This document shows, piece after piece, positions 11,970 to 25,320 of a DNA stretch of 64,000 nt; the first letter of the stretch is position 1, and every line of letters begins with the position of its first letter. This DNA comes from Codonopsis lanceolata. Its lineage: Eukaryota; Streptophyta; Magnoliopsida; Asterales; Campanulaceae. A model generated the notes under the pieces. The model worked only from the letters and a program-made list of their open reading frames with translations, did not search any database and was not told the origin of the DNA. Location of the stretch: NCBI GenBank assembly GCA_013146195.2, contig CM028378.1:84502295-84566294 (forward strand), read 5' to 3'. Made by a program: the position numbers and the translations under genes.

Positions 11970-14400
11970 TTGCTGCTAGTATTCACCATGGTGGTGAATT
12001 TGTTTACCCCTAAAACTGTATATATGGGTGGTGAAGTAGAAACATTAACTATTATAGATAAGGATATAGTCTTAATGATGGTGATGAATAATTTTTATAA
12101 GGGATTAAGGTATAAAGACTATGCTAGCTACTATTATCTCTTACCCAATAGGCAAATGGATACAAGATTGATGCTAATGTCAACTGATGAGGCTGTTATG
12201 CAAATGATCGAAGGTATTGATCCTAAAATAAGGTAGTTGATATTTTTTTCAAGCATAATGAGGAAAATTGGAGTGTTAGACAGGAAATTGAGAGGATTGA
12301 TGTTTCTGAGAGTGAGGAGGAAGAAGACATAGAGGATGATAAGACTTCAGGTTATAGTGATATTGCATATGGGGACAATGATGCTAATGCTGATATTGAT
12401 GATGGAGAGTGGATGAGATACCTAAGGATCAATTTGAGTCCATTAGAAATAGAGAAAAAGAAAAAGAATAGGCGAAGGCTGTGTGTGAGAAGTGTAAAGG
12501 AAAAAAGGGGTCCATACAAAGGAAGTCAACAAAATTAGGGCTTCATGACTATTTGGATGAGTGTAATGTTGAATCAGACTATGACATATATAATTCTGAT
12601 GATTTTGAAAGCTTTGATGGGTCAAAGGATTTGGAGGAAGATGACCCTAGGTTGTTGAAGGGGAGGTAAATGGTCCATAAGATGAAAAAGTTTAATTCTT
12701 TAACAGACATAGAAGAACCAAAGTTTGAGTTAGGAATAGAGTTCATAGATAGTAAGGAATTTAGAGCTGCTATGAGGGCTTACTTAGTGAGTACTGGGAA
12801 GGGGATCGATTTGACAAAAATAAGAGATTGAAGGTAAGGCAAGCTTGGTGTAAAGAGGGGTGCCCATGGTATATTTATGCTTCATAACGTTCAAGTGAAG
12901 GCAATGCTTTCAGAATTAGGACACTTGTTGACAACCACAACTGCAGTAAGGTGATGAAGAGTAAGTGTGTAAACTCTACTTGGATTGGGGATAAATACAC
13001 TGATAGATATGTACTGAATCCTACATGGTCATCTGATTCATTCTTCCATATTGTTGGAAAGGAGCTACATATGTAGGTTAAAAGAGTAGTGCTTACCGAG
13101 CCATGCGAAGGGCAAAAAAGAATGCTATGGGAATTTTTTGAACAACAATATAAGGATTTGTGGGACTATAGAGAGGAATTGATTAGATACAACAACCTGA
13201 AATAGTTTGTGAACATGAGGATGGGAGTGCTTTTAAGAGAATGTATTTTTGTCTGGAGGTTTGAAAAGAGGGTTTTTAGAAGGATGTAGGTTTTTGGGCC
13301 GGATGGTTGCTTTTTGAAGGACCATGAAAGGAATTATTCTTTCAAATTGGGGGTTGATGTCAACAATGGAATGTGGTCTTTGGCATATGCAGTAGTTGAG
13401 GGGGGGAAAACAGAGACTCTTTGACATGGTTTTTGTAACTTATTGATAGATATAACCGTGTGAATTCAAGTCATTTTACTTTTATGTCTAACAAACAAAA
13501 GGGTCTTGTTCCAAGCCTTGAAGCCCTTGTCCCTAATGATGAAATTAGGTTTTGTGTTAAACATCTGCATGATAACTTTAAACTGAAATTTAGGGGTCAT
13601 GCCTTGAAAAAACAATTGTATGCATGTGCTAAAGCATCAACTGATGAGAAATTGAACCTTGAGATGGAGAAAATGAAGCAAACAAGTGTAGGGGCTTATG
13701 AGTGGTTAGCTAAGAAAACACATGCACATAGTAAAAAGTGGTAGTTGTTAGGTATTCCTTGTTTACATGCCATTTATGTCCTAAATTATAACCAAATTGA
13801 TCCTAAACAATATGTAGCTGATTGGTAAAATAAAGACACCTACATGAAAGCTTATGAGAATATGGTGTATCCTATGAATGGTAGAGACTGTGGCCCAAAC
13901 CAACTTAGAAATACATCCCCTAATTGATAGAAAGATGCCCGGTAAGCCCAAGAGGAGAAGAGTAAGGAAACGGGTGAAAGAAAGGGAAAACCCCATAAGC
14001 TAAGGGAGTTCCAAGACATTATGAAGTGTAGACTTTGTGGTGAAGAGTATCATATTTAGGACTTGTCCTAAGAAACCAAAGGCACTAAGGACAGAACATG
14101 AAGAAATAGAGCATGTGATGAGAAGGCCATTTGGGACTCCAATTCTTGTCTCCCAAGATTCTGCAATGAGAAATATGGTGAGTATATTCTATATTTTTTG
14201 TCAAGATGTAAACTTTAAATGTATTCATTATTTGTAACTGTATTGCATATGTGTATGGTATATGTCATAGGTTGGTAATACTAGTGGTGGTGGTCAAAGA
14301 CATAGTCCAAGGGTAACAAAAAAAGGAAGTGATGAATTTTTGGCAAAAAAAAAAAGGAATCCAATTGCTCTCTCCCGAGATTCTCACTGAAAAATATGGC
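11970..14400 (+). pseudogene. Decayed Mutator-like (MuDR/MULE) transposase gene
   Basis: Ordered pieces of one plant MULE transposase can be read in shifting plus-strand frames. Near 11972 there is the N-terminal HHGGEFVY motif, followed by VYMGGEVETL (PB1-like domain). An acidic linker lies near 12300-12650. Near 12730-12930 comes the MuDR DNA-binding-like part (RLKVRQAWCKEGCPWYIY). Near 13300-13400 is a remnant of the catalytic core (DVNNGMWSLAYAVVEG). At 13460-13740 is an open piece of 94 codons containing NDEIRFCVKHLHDNFKLKFR. Near 13752-13790 is a SWIM-like GIPCLHA, and near 14029 a zinc-knuckle-like CRLCGEEYH. Many stops and frameshifts exclude a functional enzyme. The family normally excises and integrates DNA through a DDE core. 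No matching terminal inverted repeats were found. Confidence 0.8.
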
Positions 14401-14505
14401 TAGTATTCTTTTTTTTTTTTTTGTCAAGATGTAAACTTTAAATGTATTCATAACTATGTTGCATATGTATGGTATATGTCATAGGTTGGTAATACCAGTG
14501 GAAAT
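14138..14505 (+). repeat. Tandem duplication of about 225 bp at the MULE 3' end
   Basis: About 14138-14285 is repeated at about 14360-14505. Both copies contain TGTCAAGATGTAAACTTTAA, then GGTATATGTCATAGGTTGGT. The copies differ by small indels and a poly-T expansion, so this is not an assembly duplicate. Confidence 0.75.
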
Positions 14506-14559
14506 GGTAACAATTTTCTTTATTAGAGTACCTCCCAACTGATTAATTAATAATGTTTC

Positions 14560-15030
14560 AAATATGCATTTACTAATATATATCTACAATGCAATGGACA
14601 AACAATGTCATGCACACTGGGGGGAGTTTGTCGACAACCTAATGAACCACTTGGCAACTACTAATGACAACCGTGTCATTATTCTCCAATTGTGCATAGC
14701 AAAGAAGTTCAAAGATGTGATTCGAGTATCAAACACATTTTTTTGTGAATAAAATGATATTGAATGGAGATTTGGAAGAGATGAAGGACTTTCAAAATAG
14801 GTAAGTTTATGCAATCATTTGATGCATAAAATTAGACGAATTTAATTATTTTATTCTGAAAAAAAAAAGTTCTAATTTTTATTTTTATTATTATAGGTTG
14901 AGTTCATGTAGAGAGCAACATACCACCACCTGCACAACCAGCAACACAAACAGTTGAAGAGAAGTTTGAAAACTTGCAGGAACTTATAAGAACAATAGAA
15001 CAACTCGGGGCAACAATAGAAGTAATTTAA
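14560..15030 (+). pseudogene. RPA70-like OB-fold fragment (DUF223 type)
   Basis: The first part (about 14585-14748) reads WGEFVDNLMNHLATTNDN, then VIILQLCIAKKFKDVIRVSN. After a one-base frame change it continues KMILNGDLEEMKDFQNR up to a GT splice-like site at 14801. A second exon-like part, near 14908-15025, reads TVEEKFENLQELIRTIEQLG. This order resembles plant proteins annotated as replication protein A 70-kDa subunit-like, many of which travel with Helitrons. Such proteins bind single-stranded DNA. Here the frame is broken and both domain ends are missing. Its position right after the MULE pseudogene suggests a second transposon inserted or was joined here. The identification rests on remembered family patterns, not a search. 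Confidence 0.5.
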
Positions 15031-15059
15031 GAAAAATGTTGAATTGATACTATACACTA

Positions 15060-16170
15060 TTAACTTGATATAATAAACAACTATGGCACAGTTTCAGTGA
15101 TTGGAACAAAAGTTACTGGGAAAAGTAAGTTACTGCAATAAGCAGGAAAAAAGTATTGTAGAAATCAAGAAAATGATATTCCCATACTTGAAATAAACAA
15201 CAAAAAAAGTATTAAAATTATATTCCACATATACAATGATGACACAAAAAACATTTTTTTATTTGAAATAATAAACAATGATGTTATTAAAGTTGCACAC
15301 TCTCTCTACTTACGTATTGCAGAAGTCAAGAAAATGATCAGTAAGTGGAAAAAGGTAAAGCAAAAAATGTTCAAAAGGAGTAATAAAATTACTTTGTCTA
15401 ATATCCATGATGATTAAAGACACTTTTTACTTGATTTTACAAACAAATACAAACAGACAATATATAAACTCGACATAAACAAGAAAAAAGAGTAATAATA
15501 TTTCTCAATACGCAATGTTGACAATATGTAGACTGCTATCAATCAAAAGCAAAAAAAAAAAAATGTAGAAAAAATGCATTCCCCACACACAATGATGATA
15601 CATAAAGCACTCTATTGTCTTGAGATGGTAAACAACATTTGCACAGTCAGATGATTTATGTACTACACAAGTAAATGCATCAATAAAATGATTAAATTAC
15701 TGCAAGAAACAGGGAAAAGAGTAATAAAATTAAACTTTTATGACCCAAAGACTACTTTTTACTTGATATAAACAACTACAACCAAGCCAACGAGGAATAC
15801 AAAGAGACCAGTTTTTCATCATTTAAATGCAAAAAAGACTTTTTTTCGTTTTTTTCCTCCTAAGGGGCGAGGAAGGGATCGAACTCGACTCACACATTAT
15901 TGCCCTCATGCCTACCAATCTTGACCACCCCCTTGCCAGAAAGACTATTCAACCTGCTCCCAAAAGCTTAAAAATAGTAAAATTATATTCCCCACACAAT
16001 GATACACAATGATGACACATAAAGCAATTTTTTACTTGACATATTAAACAATGATTTTATTATTGTTGCATATGTATTACAGAAGTCAAGAAAATGATCA
16101 GTGAGTGGAAAAGATAATGCAAGAAATGTCCAAACGGAGTAATAAAATTATTATATAAAAACCATTATGG
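15060..16170. repeat. Irregular tandem repeats of roughly 250-400 bp, AT-rich
   Basis: The phrase AGAAGTCAAGAAAATGATCA followed by GTGGAAAA occurs at 15321 and again at 16080. Blocks such as GAGTAATAAAATTA and ACAATGATGACACA recur between them. The repeats are non-coding and of uneven length. Confidence 0.55.
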
Positions 16171-16404
16171 GAATATATTAGTAGTCACAAAAGTTTAATA
16201 TAAAGAGAAAAAGATTGATAATAGTAAAGTCCACATTTACAGATATAGTGGTGCTTAATTAACGATAAATAAATCATGATTAACATCACAAATATAACTG
16301 TTATATATGGGTGAACATATAATGACAACTTTTTCGGATATGCATTGGGCAGATCAAAACTATTTCCATGGCTAACTACATATTTAAGTTAAATATGATT
16401 CTTT

Positions 16405-16742
16405 TTATAAGCAAAACACATATTTGGTCCAAAGTACTTTTCAAAAAATTACAATTAGGTCACTGAGATGTCAAAATTTTCAGAGTGGCCACTGTACCAA
16501 AGTTATGTTGCATGTTAACCCATTTTTTCAATGGATGTTACGTTTGACCGTTAACTTATGTTAAATACCTATTTTGCCCTCATCTTCATTTTCAGTGCTT
16601 GCCAAGTAACCCAAATATGATTCTCAAATCTGAGTTTTAATAGTTGGTGCGCTACTCCTACTCTCTCTCTACTCTTCTAGACATGCAATTCCCCATGGCA
16701 CATCCCCTACTCTACAATTTATAAATCAAAAAATTAAAATTT
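16405..16742. other. Sequence resembling a long Mutator terminal repeat
   Basis: The text from TTTGGTCCAAAG through GGTCACTG has the style of long MULE terminal repeats seen elsewhere in this window (for example near 44650). No inverted partner was found, and the copia element begins at 16743. Confidence 0.25.
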
Positions 16743-16980
16743 TGTTATGTAATAATGAACATAGGATAGGTTAGTAGGCATAGGTAGGTTAGTAGTAGGT
16801 TGGTAAGTTTTGTCAAACTTGGCCAACGAATTGGCAATCTATTAGTTCATTGCCGGCTATAAATACTTGAGCAATGTAATGCTATTCAAGTATGGAACAG
16901 CTGCGAATCCTCTGAATAAATTCTCTCTCTCTCTCTCTTTCTCTCATACTCTTCGTTCTATTTTGTGGTTACTTTATAAC
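16743..16980 (+). repeat. 5' LTR of the copia element
   Basis: It starts TGTTATGTAATAATGAAC and ends near TTTATAAC(A). It contains a TATA-like box (GGCTATAAATAC, about 16856) and a CT-rich run near 16920. Just downstream, CGTTATCAGCACG (16982-16994) is the probable primer-binding region. I did not match it to a specific tRNA. Confidence 0.9.
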
Positions 16981-17930
16981 ACGTTATCAGCACGATTGTT
17001 CTACTGTTAACAATCCCAATCGGTAAAATTTTCTACCGATATATTATTTATTTTATGTCTGTTTTACTTCAATATATATCGTATATCACCATTATTAAGA
17101 AAAGGTTGGTGAGCCACCGTCGATAATATATGGTGAGATAATGAAATAATAATTTATTATTTAACGCATAATATATATATTCGTTGATGCTTGTGCGGAA
17201 ACAACCCCAAGCTATAAACTGAATATTTATATATATACATATATTTCAATTCTATATATATGACTAACTTTATATACATATATATTTATTCTTGACTTAC
17301 AAACACCCAGAAAGGCTTGCTTAGAGTAGCGTGGCGTGAATATATATGTATGCTATATAATAGGCGTATAAAGTTGGTGACAAATATTAATGCGGAGTTA
17401 TTTTATTTATTGCTCCTAATAAGTTTTATATTTATTCATAATATAAATGCAATTCTATTAAATCAGAATTTTTACATTTTTACCCCTATCCATATAACGG
17501 CTATATATACGGACTGCTAATTCTTGATTTTTATTTATCTCCTCAACGGTAATAAGCGGCTAGTTAACGGTCATAAACGGTCATTTTTCTCTCCATATAT
17601 ACCGTAACATTTTAATAGATTACTCACATTTTACTATCTCCTTACAAACTCTCAATATCATATCTTCTTCTACAAAATGTTTCCTCAATGTTGATGATTA
17701 TTATCATACTTGTTATTGCATGCTTTGCAATGGTTTTTGTTCTTGAATTCCCTCCAAATGATTTTGAGATTTTTATTATCTTCTTTGTATCATGTATGTC
17801 ACGTTAGCAATTACAATAGCTTTCAACATACATTTTAACATGTCTTGATTGATTATCGTATGAATAAAATTTCCATGTCATCATTTTATTAATATATATA
17901 TGTTTCATTTTTATAGTTTTTCTTCACAAA

Positions 17931-20900
17931 TGGCAAACATTGCTAAGCTTGAATTTGAAAGGCTCGACATAGCTGGGAAAAACTATATGTCTTGGAAAAT
18001 AGATGCGAGAAACCCACGGCCGAAGCCTCGAAAATACTATCCAACAAAGTAATAGTGAATGGATAAGTAATCAACAACGGGCTCAAGCCATGATTTTCCC
18101 TACGACACCACGTCCACGAGGACCTAAAGATGGAGTACCTCACGGTGAATGATCCACTCGTCTTTTGGGAGAGTTTGAGCGAAAGATATGACCATTTGAG
18201 AGCGGTCATTCTCCCAAAGCACACTATGATTGGATTCATATCCGCCTACAAGATTTTAAAACCATTAATGAATATAGTTCAATGATGTATAGAATAACCT
18301 CACGAGTTGAAATTATGTGGGAAACCATCACTTGAATATGATATGTTGGAGAAGACTTTCTCCACATTTCATGCCTCGAATATGCTCTGCGGCGGCAATA
18401 TCGAGAGAAGGGTTTTAAAAGGTACTACGAATTGATCTCTTGCCTACTTGTAGGCTGAGCAGAATAATGAGATTCTAATGAAGAATCATGAATCTCGACC
18501 AAGCAGTTCGGCCCCATTCCACTGAAGCGAATGGGACTATGTATGATGAAGGCCAGGCGTGGGCGTGGTAGTGGTCGTGGTCGCGGTCGTGGTCGAGGCC
18601 AAGGAAATCATGGACAAGGCGGGGTCGTGGTCGAAATCAAGGCCGAGGAAGAGGCCGCGGACGAAATAACTTTTCGTCGCCATCATCATCATCCGTATAA
18701 TGGAAATTCCTCTCGCCACGAAGTGGAGCAGAGATGATGATAGAAACACCTCCTCGAGTAGGCAAAATGTGCGTCCAAACAATGAAGAGAGTTCATGTTT
18801 TAGGTGTGGCATGAGGCCAGGCACGCACATCTTGCGACCAAACATCTAGTTGATCTTTATGAGAGATCACAAAAGGAAAGAATGTAGAGACAAATTTCCT
18901 TGAAAATGATCACGAAGATCTTCATTTTGATTTCGGTGATATGGCCAAGCGTCGACATGACCAATACCATTAGTGATGATATTGGTCATGAACAATAAAT
19001 GAACATAGGAATGAAGCTATGGTCAGAGTTTAAGATAAAAGGCGTGGAAAAAGTAACATGTTGTTATGTAGGAACATTATCGCTTTTCCTATGTATACTA
19101 GCATGCTTACAATAAAGTTTATATATGCATTTTGCATTCAATGTGTTATCATATTTATTCATCTTATTTTACTTTCTCTCATATTGAAATAGATCACAAA
19201 TATGTCGAATCCAAAATCAAGGAGGAGATTTATGTCTTGCGCTACTACGCATACCATACTTAAAAATAAGAAATATTTTTCTTATCTAAAATTGACAATG
19301 CTAATGTCAACACTATATCTGGTAATGCCAAAATAATTGAAGGATTTGGCAAGGCAATTTTCTAATGCACGGAGTGCACGAAATTTATGATAAATAATGC
19401 ATTATTCTCTCCTAAGTCTCAAAGAAACTTGTTAAGTTTCAAAGACATTAAATGCGAATGGATATCATATTGAGACTATGAATAAGGGAATGATGAATAT
19501 CTTTGCATTACCTCAAACACTTCCGGAAGCAAGTGTATATTGGAGAAATTGCCATCTCTATCATCGGATTGTATAGTACAATCATAAGAATATTTGAATC
19601 ATATTCTGATAAACACGAAGTTCTTGAAACATTTAAAGCTTGGCATGATAGATTGGGGCATCGGGATCAATAATGATGCGTAGAATTATAGAGAATTCTA
19701 GTGGTCATCCATTGAAAAACCGAGAAGATTTTTCAATCTAATGAACTCCTTTGTGAGGCTTGTTCTCAAGGAAAGTTGATAATTAGACCATCACCAACTA
19801 AAGTTGGATATGAATCACCATCGTTTTTGGAGCAATTCGGGGTGATATATGTGGACCTATCCATCCACTAAGTGGACCATTCCAATACTTTATGGTATTG
19901 ATTGATGCTTCTAGCAAATGGTCGCACGTATGTCTATTATCAACTCGTAATACGGCATTTGCCAAATTCCTTGCACAAATAATCAAGGCGAGAGCACAAT
20001 TCCCAGTTATATGATCAAGAAAGTGAGACTTGATAATCTTTGGTGAATTTACATCTCAAGCATTCAATGATTATTGTATGGCAATAGGGGCGATGTTGAA
20101 CATCCGGTAGCCCATGTTCATACACAAAATGGTTTGGTGAATCGTTGATCAAGCGTATTCAACTCATTGCCGGACCATTAATGATGAGAACAAAGCCTAC
20201 TTACGTATGGGGTCATCTTTGTTTTACATGCGCCTTGATTCGCCTCGGGCCAAGTGCATATCATAAATACTCCCAATACGGTTGGCATTCGGGCGGCGAG
20301 CGAATCTATCCCATCTAAGAGTTTTTGGTTGTGCGGTATATGTACCAATTGCTCCACCACAGCAAAGATGGGACCACAAAGGAGATTGGGAGTATATGTT
20401 GGGTATGAATCCCTTCTATAATAAAATATCTTGAACCAAAAGCGGGTGGCGTCTTTACGGCACGCTTTGCCGGTGTCATTTTAATGAAGACAAGTTTCCA
20501 CCTTTAGGTGAAGAGGGAAACAAGTGGGAAGAGAGATCAAGTGGTGCACATCATCGTTATTGCACCTTGACCCTCCCACAAGGCAACGTGGCTGGAAGTT
20601 CAAAAGATCATACATTTACAAAATGTAGCGAATCAATTGCGGATGCATTTATAGATACAAAGAGAGTGACAAAGTCACATGTAGGCTGCTATAAATGCTC
20701 TGCCCGAATGAAATACCAAAAGGGCGCCAAATGATAAAATGGCAAATGAATCTAAGACACGCTGAGCGTGGGCGACCCATTGGTTCAAAGGATAAAAATC
20801 CTCGCAAAAGGAAAGTGATTGAAAATCCCCAATCACATGAAAGTGTTCGAGAAGAAACACACGATCGTGAAATTGTTCGAGAAGAAACACACGATCATGC

Positions 20901-22660
20901 AAATCTAGTAAGCCTGCAGTAATGATAACCATGAGATTTCCATTAATTACATATGTAATGGAAAAATATGGAACAGAGATGAAATGGAGAATATTGATGA
21001 TATATTCTCTTATTCGGTATCCCGAAATTAATGGCGGGGCGATGATCGAGCCAAAATCTGTATCGAATGTCAAAAGAGGCATGACAAGATCAAATGGATA
21101 GATGCCATGAAGGTGAATTAAATTCGTTGAATAAGCGAAAAGTATTTGGATCTATCGTTCTCACACGGAAAATTTGTGAAACCCATTGGATCTGAGATGG
21201 ATTTTTTGTTCGAAAGCGAAATGAGAAAAATGAGATTGTGAGATACAAGGCTCGCCTTGTTGCACAAGGTTTTTCTCAGGCACAGGATTGATTATGAAGA
21301 AAGCGTATTCTCTGTAATGGATGCTATTACGTTCGAGATATCTAATCGACCTATCGGTTTCGAAAAATCTAGATATGCATCTCATGGATGTTGTAGCGGC
21401 TTATTTATACGGATCATTAGATGCCGATATTTATATGAGAATTCTGATGGAATTAAAGTGCACGAAGCTTGAGCTCAAAGCCTAAAGAATTATGTGCAAT
21501 TAAACTACAACGATCACTTTGTATGGATTGAAGCAATCCGGTCGCGTGTGGTATAATTGCTTAAGTGACATTTGTTAAAAAGCGGATATGTGAATGATCA
21601 ATTATGTCGTGTGTGTTTTTATAAAAGCAGACAGTTGGATTTGCTATTATCATTTGTCTATGTAGATGATCGAATATCATTGGAACTCCCAAGGAAATCA
21701 AAGCGAGCGGTTGATTACCTAAAGGGAGAATTTGAAATGAAAGATCTTGGGCTGGGCGGAACCAAATCTTGTCTTGGTTTACAAATAGAACACTTTCATA
21801 GTGGAAAATTTGTACACCAATCAAATTACACAAAAGGGTTTTGAAGCGTTTTTATATGGATAAGGCAAACCTCTCACTAACCCCATGATTAATAGATCAC
21901 TTAATGTTGAAAAAGATCCATTTAGTCCTTGTGAAGATAATGAAGAAATACTTGGTCTGAAGTACCATACTTAAGTGCTATTGGAGCTCTTATGTACCTT
22001 GCTAATTGTACGGAGGCAGGATATAGCATTTGCTACAAATCTATTGGCAAGATATAGTTCATCTCCATCACGGAGACAACTTTGGAATGGTATCAAGCAC
22101 ATATTTCGTTATCTTGAGGGACGATCGATTTGGGATTATTTTATCCCAAAGGATCTAGGGATGAGCGATTGGTTTTGCGGATGCGGGTTATTTGTCGATC
22201 CTCATAAAGCCGGATCACAGGCCAGGCTATGTCTTCACGATGGGTGAATGCTGCAATTTCTGGCGTTCTCAAAAGCAAGCGCTAGTTGCTACATCGTCAA
22301 ATCATCTTTGAGATGATCGCATTTCATGAAGCCGATCGAGAGTGTGTATGGCTTCGATCTATGACTCGGCATATTCAAAATGCCGATGGACTACTGTCAC
22401 AACCAGCGGTATTATTTGAAGACAATGCGCATGTGTCGCCCAAAGTAAAGAGGATACATCAAAAGTGCAGTCCAAACATATCCCCGAAGCTCTTTTTATA
22501 CACTCAAGAACTTGAAAAGAAGAAAGAGGTCGGCATCAATATGTTCGATCAAGTGATAATCTTTGCTGATTTATTTCTGAAGGCACTCCCCTACAACCTT
22601 GAAGAAAGCATGTTCACAATATTGGGATCACGAAATCTACGAGATTTACAAAGGTGACTT
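17931..22660 (+). pseudogene. copia gag-pol polyprotein, decayed
   Basis: The gag start is visible at 17931 (MANIAKLEFERLDIAGKNY). An arginine-glycine-rich segment at about 18550-18700 precedes a zinc-knuckle-like CFRCG near 18798. The integrase zinc-binding region (AWHDRLGH) is near 19640, and the integrase core has VDLSIHPLSGPFQYFMVLID near 19850. Reverse-transcriptase signatures include ARLVAQGF near 21250 and the FVYVDD active-site motif near 21655, followed by KGEFEMKDLG. RNase H-like remnants extend to about 22600. Frameshifts and stops occur every few hundred bases, so no functional polyprotein is encoded. The RT active-site aspartates survive in a short local frame only. Confidence 0.85.
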
Positions 22661-22890
22661 CTCTTGACCCTTGTCGGTTCAAGGGGGAGCATATATGGCT
22701 GTACTCTTTTTCCCTTTATCATGGTTTTTTCCCATTGAGTTTTCCATGAAAAGGTTTTTAACGAGACAGCCCATGCTCACAATTGGTGGCCTAAGTTGTG
22801 TACGTTTTTCCTTATGTCCGATTTTTTTCCCTATTGGGTTTTTCGACTTAAAGGTTTTTAACGAGACACACTTAGTCAACTTACTGCTAT

Positions 22891-22903
22891 GTTCAAGGGG
22901 GAG
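22891..22903 (+). other. Polypurine tract of the copia element
   Basis: The purine-rich AAGGGGGAG lies directly before the 3' LTR, where plus-strand synthesis is primed in this class. Confidence 0.8.
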
Positions 22904-23130
22904 TGTTATGTAATAATGAACATAGGATAGGTTAGTAGGCATAGGTAGGTTAGTAGGTTGGTAAGTTTTGTCAACCTTGGCCAACGAATTGGCAGACCTT
23001 CGTTCATTGCTCGGCTATAAATACCGAGCAATGTAAGGCTATTGGAACCACTGCGATTCACTCTGAATAATACTCTCTCTCTCTCTATCTCTCATATACT
23101 CTTTGTTCTATTTTGTGGTTAATTTATAAC
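22904..23130 (+). repeat. 3' LTR of the copia element
   Basis: It begins TGTTATGTAATAATGAAC like the 5' LTR and contains the same TATA-like box and CT run. It lacks a short TAGTAGG duplication present in the 5' copy and differs at many single positions. Confidence 0.9.
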
Positions 23131-23135
23131 AATTT

Positions 23136-24729
23136 TACATTTTTCCTTTGTTTAACCCCTTAGTTCCAGCACCCCCATTTCATTCTCTTCTTTCTTACTA
23201 TTTTTTTTCCTGCCATTACTTTCCCTTTTATTTGCTGGCCAATTGTAATTAAAAGATACTTAATTTAAATTGAAAAGAGTACATAATCAACAAAATAAAT
23301 AAACCGAATTAAAGGAACACAAAAAGAAAGAAAATAACTTACCGTTAATGATTTACAGATATCTCCTATATTGTTACCAGAATTCACGAATCTAGTAATA
23401 TCTTTTGAATGTATTAAAGAAACTAATATAAGAAGGTAAATGTCAGAATTAATTAGAGAACCAAATAGAGTGATAATGAGAGTTAATCCTGATTATTAGT
23501 TATATTTGATAAATATGAATCATGACCAGTAGTTAATTTTTCAGAAAATTTAATCATGATTAGTAGTTAGATTTGCTAAAAATAAATCTTGATTGCCACT
23601 TGTACTTAATTATTGAGTTTTATTATAATATTGATAGACATTGTCATTGTCAATACAGAAACAGTGTTGAGTGTGATATTAATGACCATTAGAAAGACGG
23701 GCTCTTCTCTAGTCTCCACGTCTTCATGGTGATGATCGGTGATTTTAACATTCTATAAAGAGATGAATAGCTGTTGTAGGCTTTTCTAAAGTCAAAACAA
23801 ACATAGAAAGATAAATTATAAAATATAAAAATAAAAGAGGAGCTCACCCAAGTTAAAGTAGGCGCGCCACATCAATGATTTAGAGTAAAATACTTGATTG
23901 ATTAGTGGAATGGAAAAGGGGATTACCAACTTTTTAACTATTGATTATCATAATAAAGGTTGATAAAGCTGCCATAGCTATATTCGAAAGGGGAAAAAAG
24001 AAAAAGAAAAAGAAAAGTGAAGCATAATCTGAAACTAATTAATTTATTGGATTCTCTTTTTTGGGGTGTGAACAAGGTTAGTATTCCATTTTAGTTCATG
24101 ACTTCATGTATTTGGTGGAGCCCTTAAGTGGAGTGGTTGCCTGATGAGAATTTTGAGGGTGACATGAATTTTTAGTGCAAATAGACAAGTGAATGTCCAA
24201 TCGATAACATGCCTTAATAAGTGAATCATTAAACACTCATTTGCAAGTATATCTAATCCAATTGCTTTTGGTTTAATTATTGAAATTGGCGCTCCAAATT
24301 TCTGCTAGGTTTGATTTTGGACCCCTCTCCCAATTTCAAGTCATTTGTGTACATGTGTAAATGGGGAAGAAGGTCTTTGGATCTTTCTTCAAATCTTGGA
24401 GACTCGATTTGATATTTAAGTTAGGTTTGAAAAAAATATATTTTAATCTTTACTTAAAAAACGTGTGAGACACATGACAACTTAACGGTAATTTTTTAAC
24501 GACATTCATTAAAAGGAATGTAGTTGTGAAAATTTAATACCCGTAGGACCTAAATTTGATAAAAAAAATTGTTAAGAGATTATTACTGTGACCGACCTAT
24601 AATCGAGGAACCAATGTTTCGATTTACCCAATTATAAAATAAAACAAACATTACAAATATATGTAGTGGTGCCCGTCGAAGGTCACCGCCATATTGGTTG
24701 TTGGAATATATCTGTTGAAACAATTCTTA
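23136..24729. other. AT-rich spacer, nothing identified
   Basis: Near 23490-23600 the word ATCATGATTAGTAGTTA recurs loosely. No gene, RNA or element border is supported. Confidence 0.4.
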
Positions 24730-25320
24730 TTCATTTCTATATTCTGGAACACCTTGATTTGCTTGTTCCCATTACTGCATGTTCTAACAAGTAACTAAAA
24801 GGGTTGCGTACAAGTTAGTATAACAACTTGTTGAACAATGCATAGGTCTTAGGCTAAGTGAGTCCGAGTCTTAGTCCTACTGTCCTACTCTTACATGATG
24901 ACCTCAAACCAATTATTTAGTACACCAACACCTGCTGACTTGCTACAGGATGATAGCTTTTAGAAAGATATCATTTCAGTAGACTTGCTACGGGTTGATA
25001 GTTCCTTCCTCAACTATGTCGACCAGCAGACCTGTCCACTAGAAGATAAAATCATTAAGGGAATATCAGACCAGAACACCTTCGATCCTTCTTGGGCTAC
25101 ACGTGCAAACTACTGTGGAATTATTACAGACGTTTAGAAATAACAAAAAGCTCAAGCTTCTTCAAAAGTCAACTTACGGAAGCGGCTTGATTTAGATATT
25201 CGTTCCAACTAAAAAGCATTTCACACATATTCTTAAATAAATGGTGAGATAAATTTTAAAGTGGTAACATAGACTATTCACCTTCCCCTCTAACATATTT
25301 GAGCATTGAAAGATCAATAG
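24730..25320 (-). repeat. Dispersed repeat family A, minus-strand fragment
   Basis: Read on the minus strand, 25300-25265 contains GTTAGAGGGGAAGGTGAATAG, close to the head of family A at 390 and 1535. AAGTCAACTT near 25165 echoes a block near 4820. The interior also repeats GACTTGCTAC...GATAG at 24940 and 24984. The copy is diverged and its borders are approximate. Confidence 0.4.

Larger units (their letters stand above)
16743..23130 (+). mobile_element. Ty1-copia LTR retrotransposon, full length but defective
   Basis: Two LTRs of about 230-240 bp flank a gag-pol interior of about 5.9 kb. Domain order is gag, protease, integrase, reverse transcriptase, RNase H, which defines Ty1-copia. The 5-bp AATTT occurs before the 5' LTR (16738-16742) and after position 23130. 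If instead the LTR ends in the usual CA at 23131, the duplicated sequence matches less well. The LTRs differ at many sites and by indels (roughly 85-90% identical by eye), so the insertion is not recent. The coding region is broken throughout. Confidence 0.9.
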
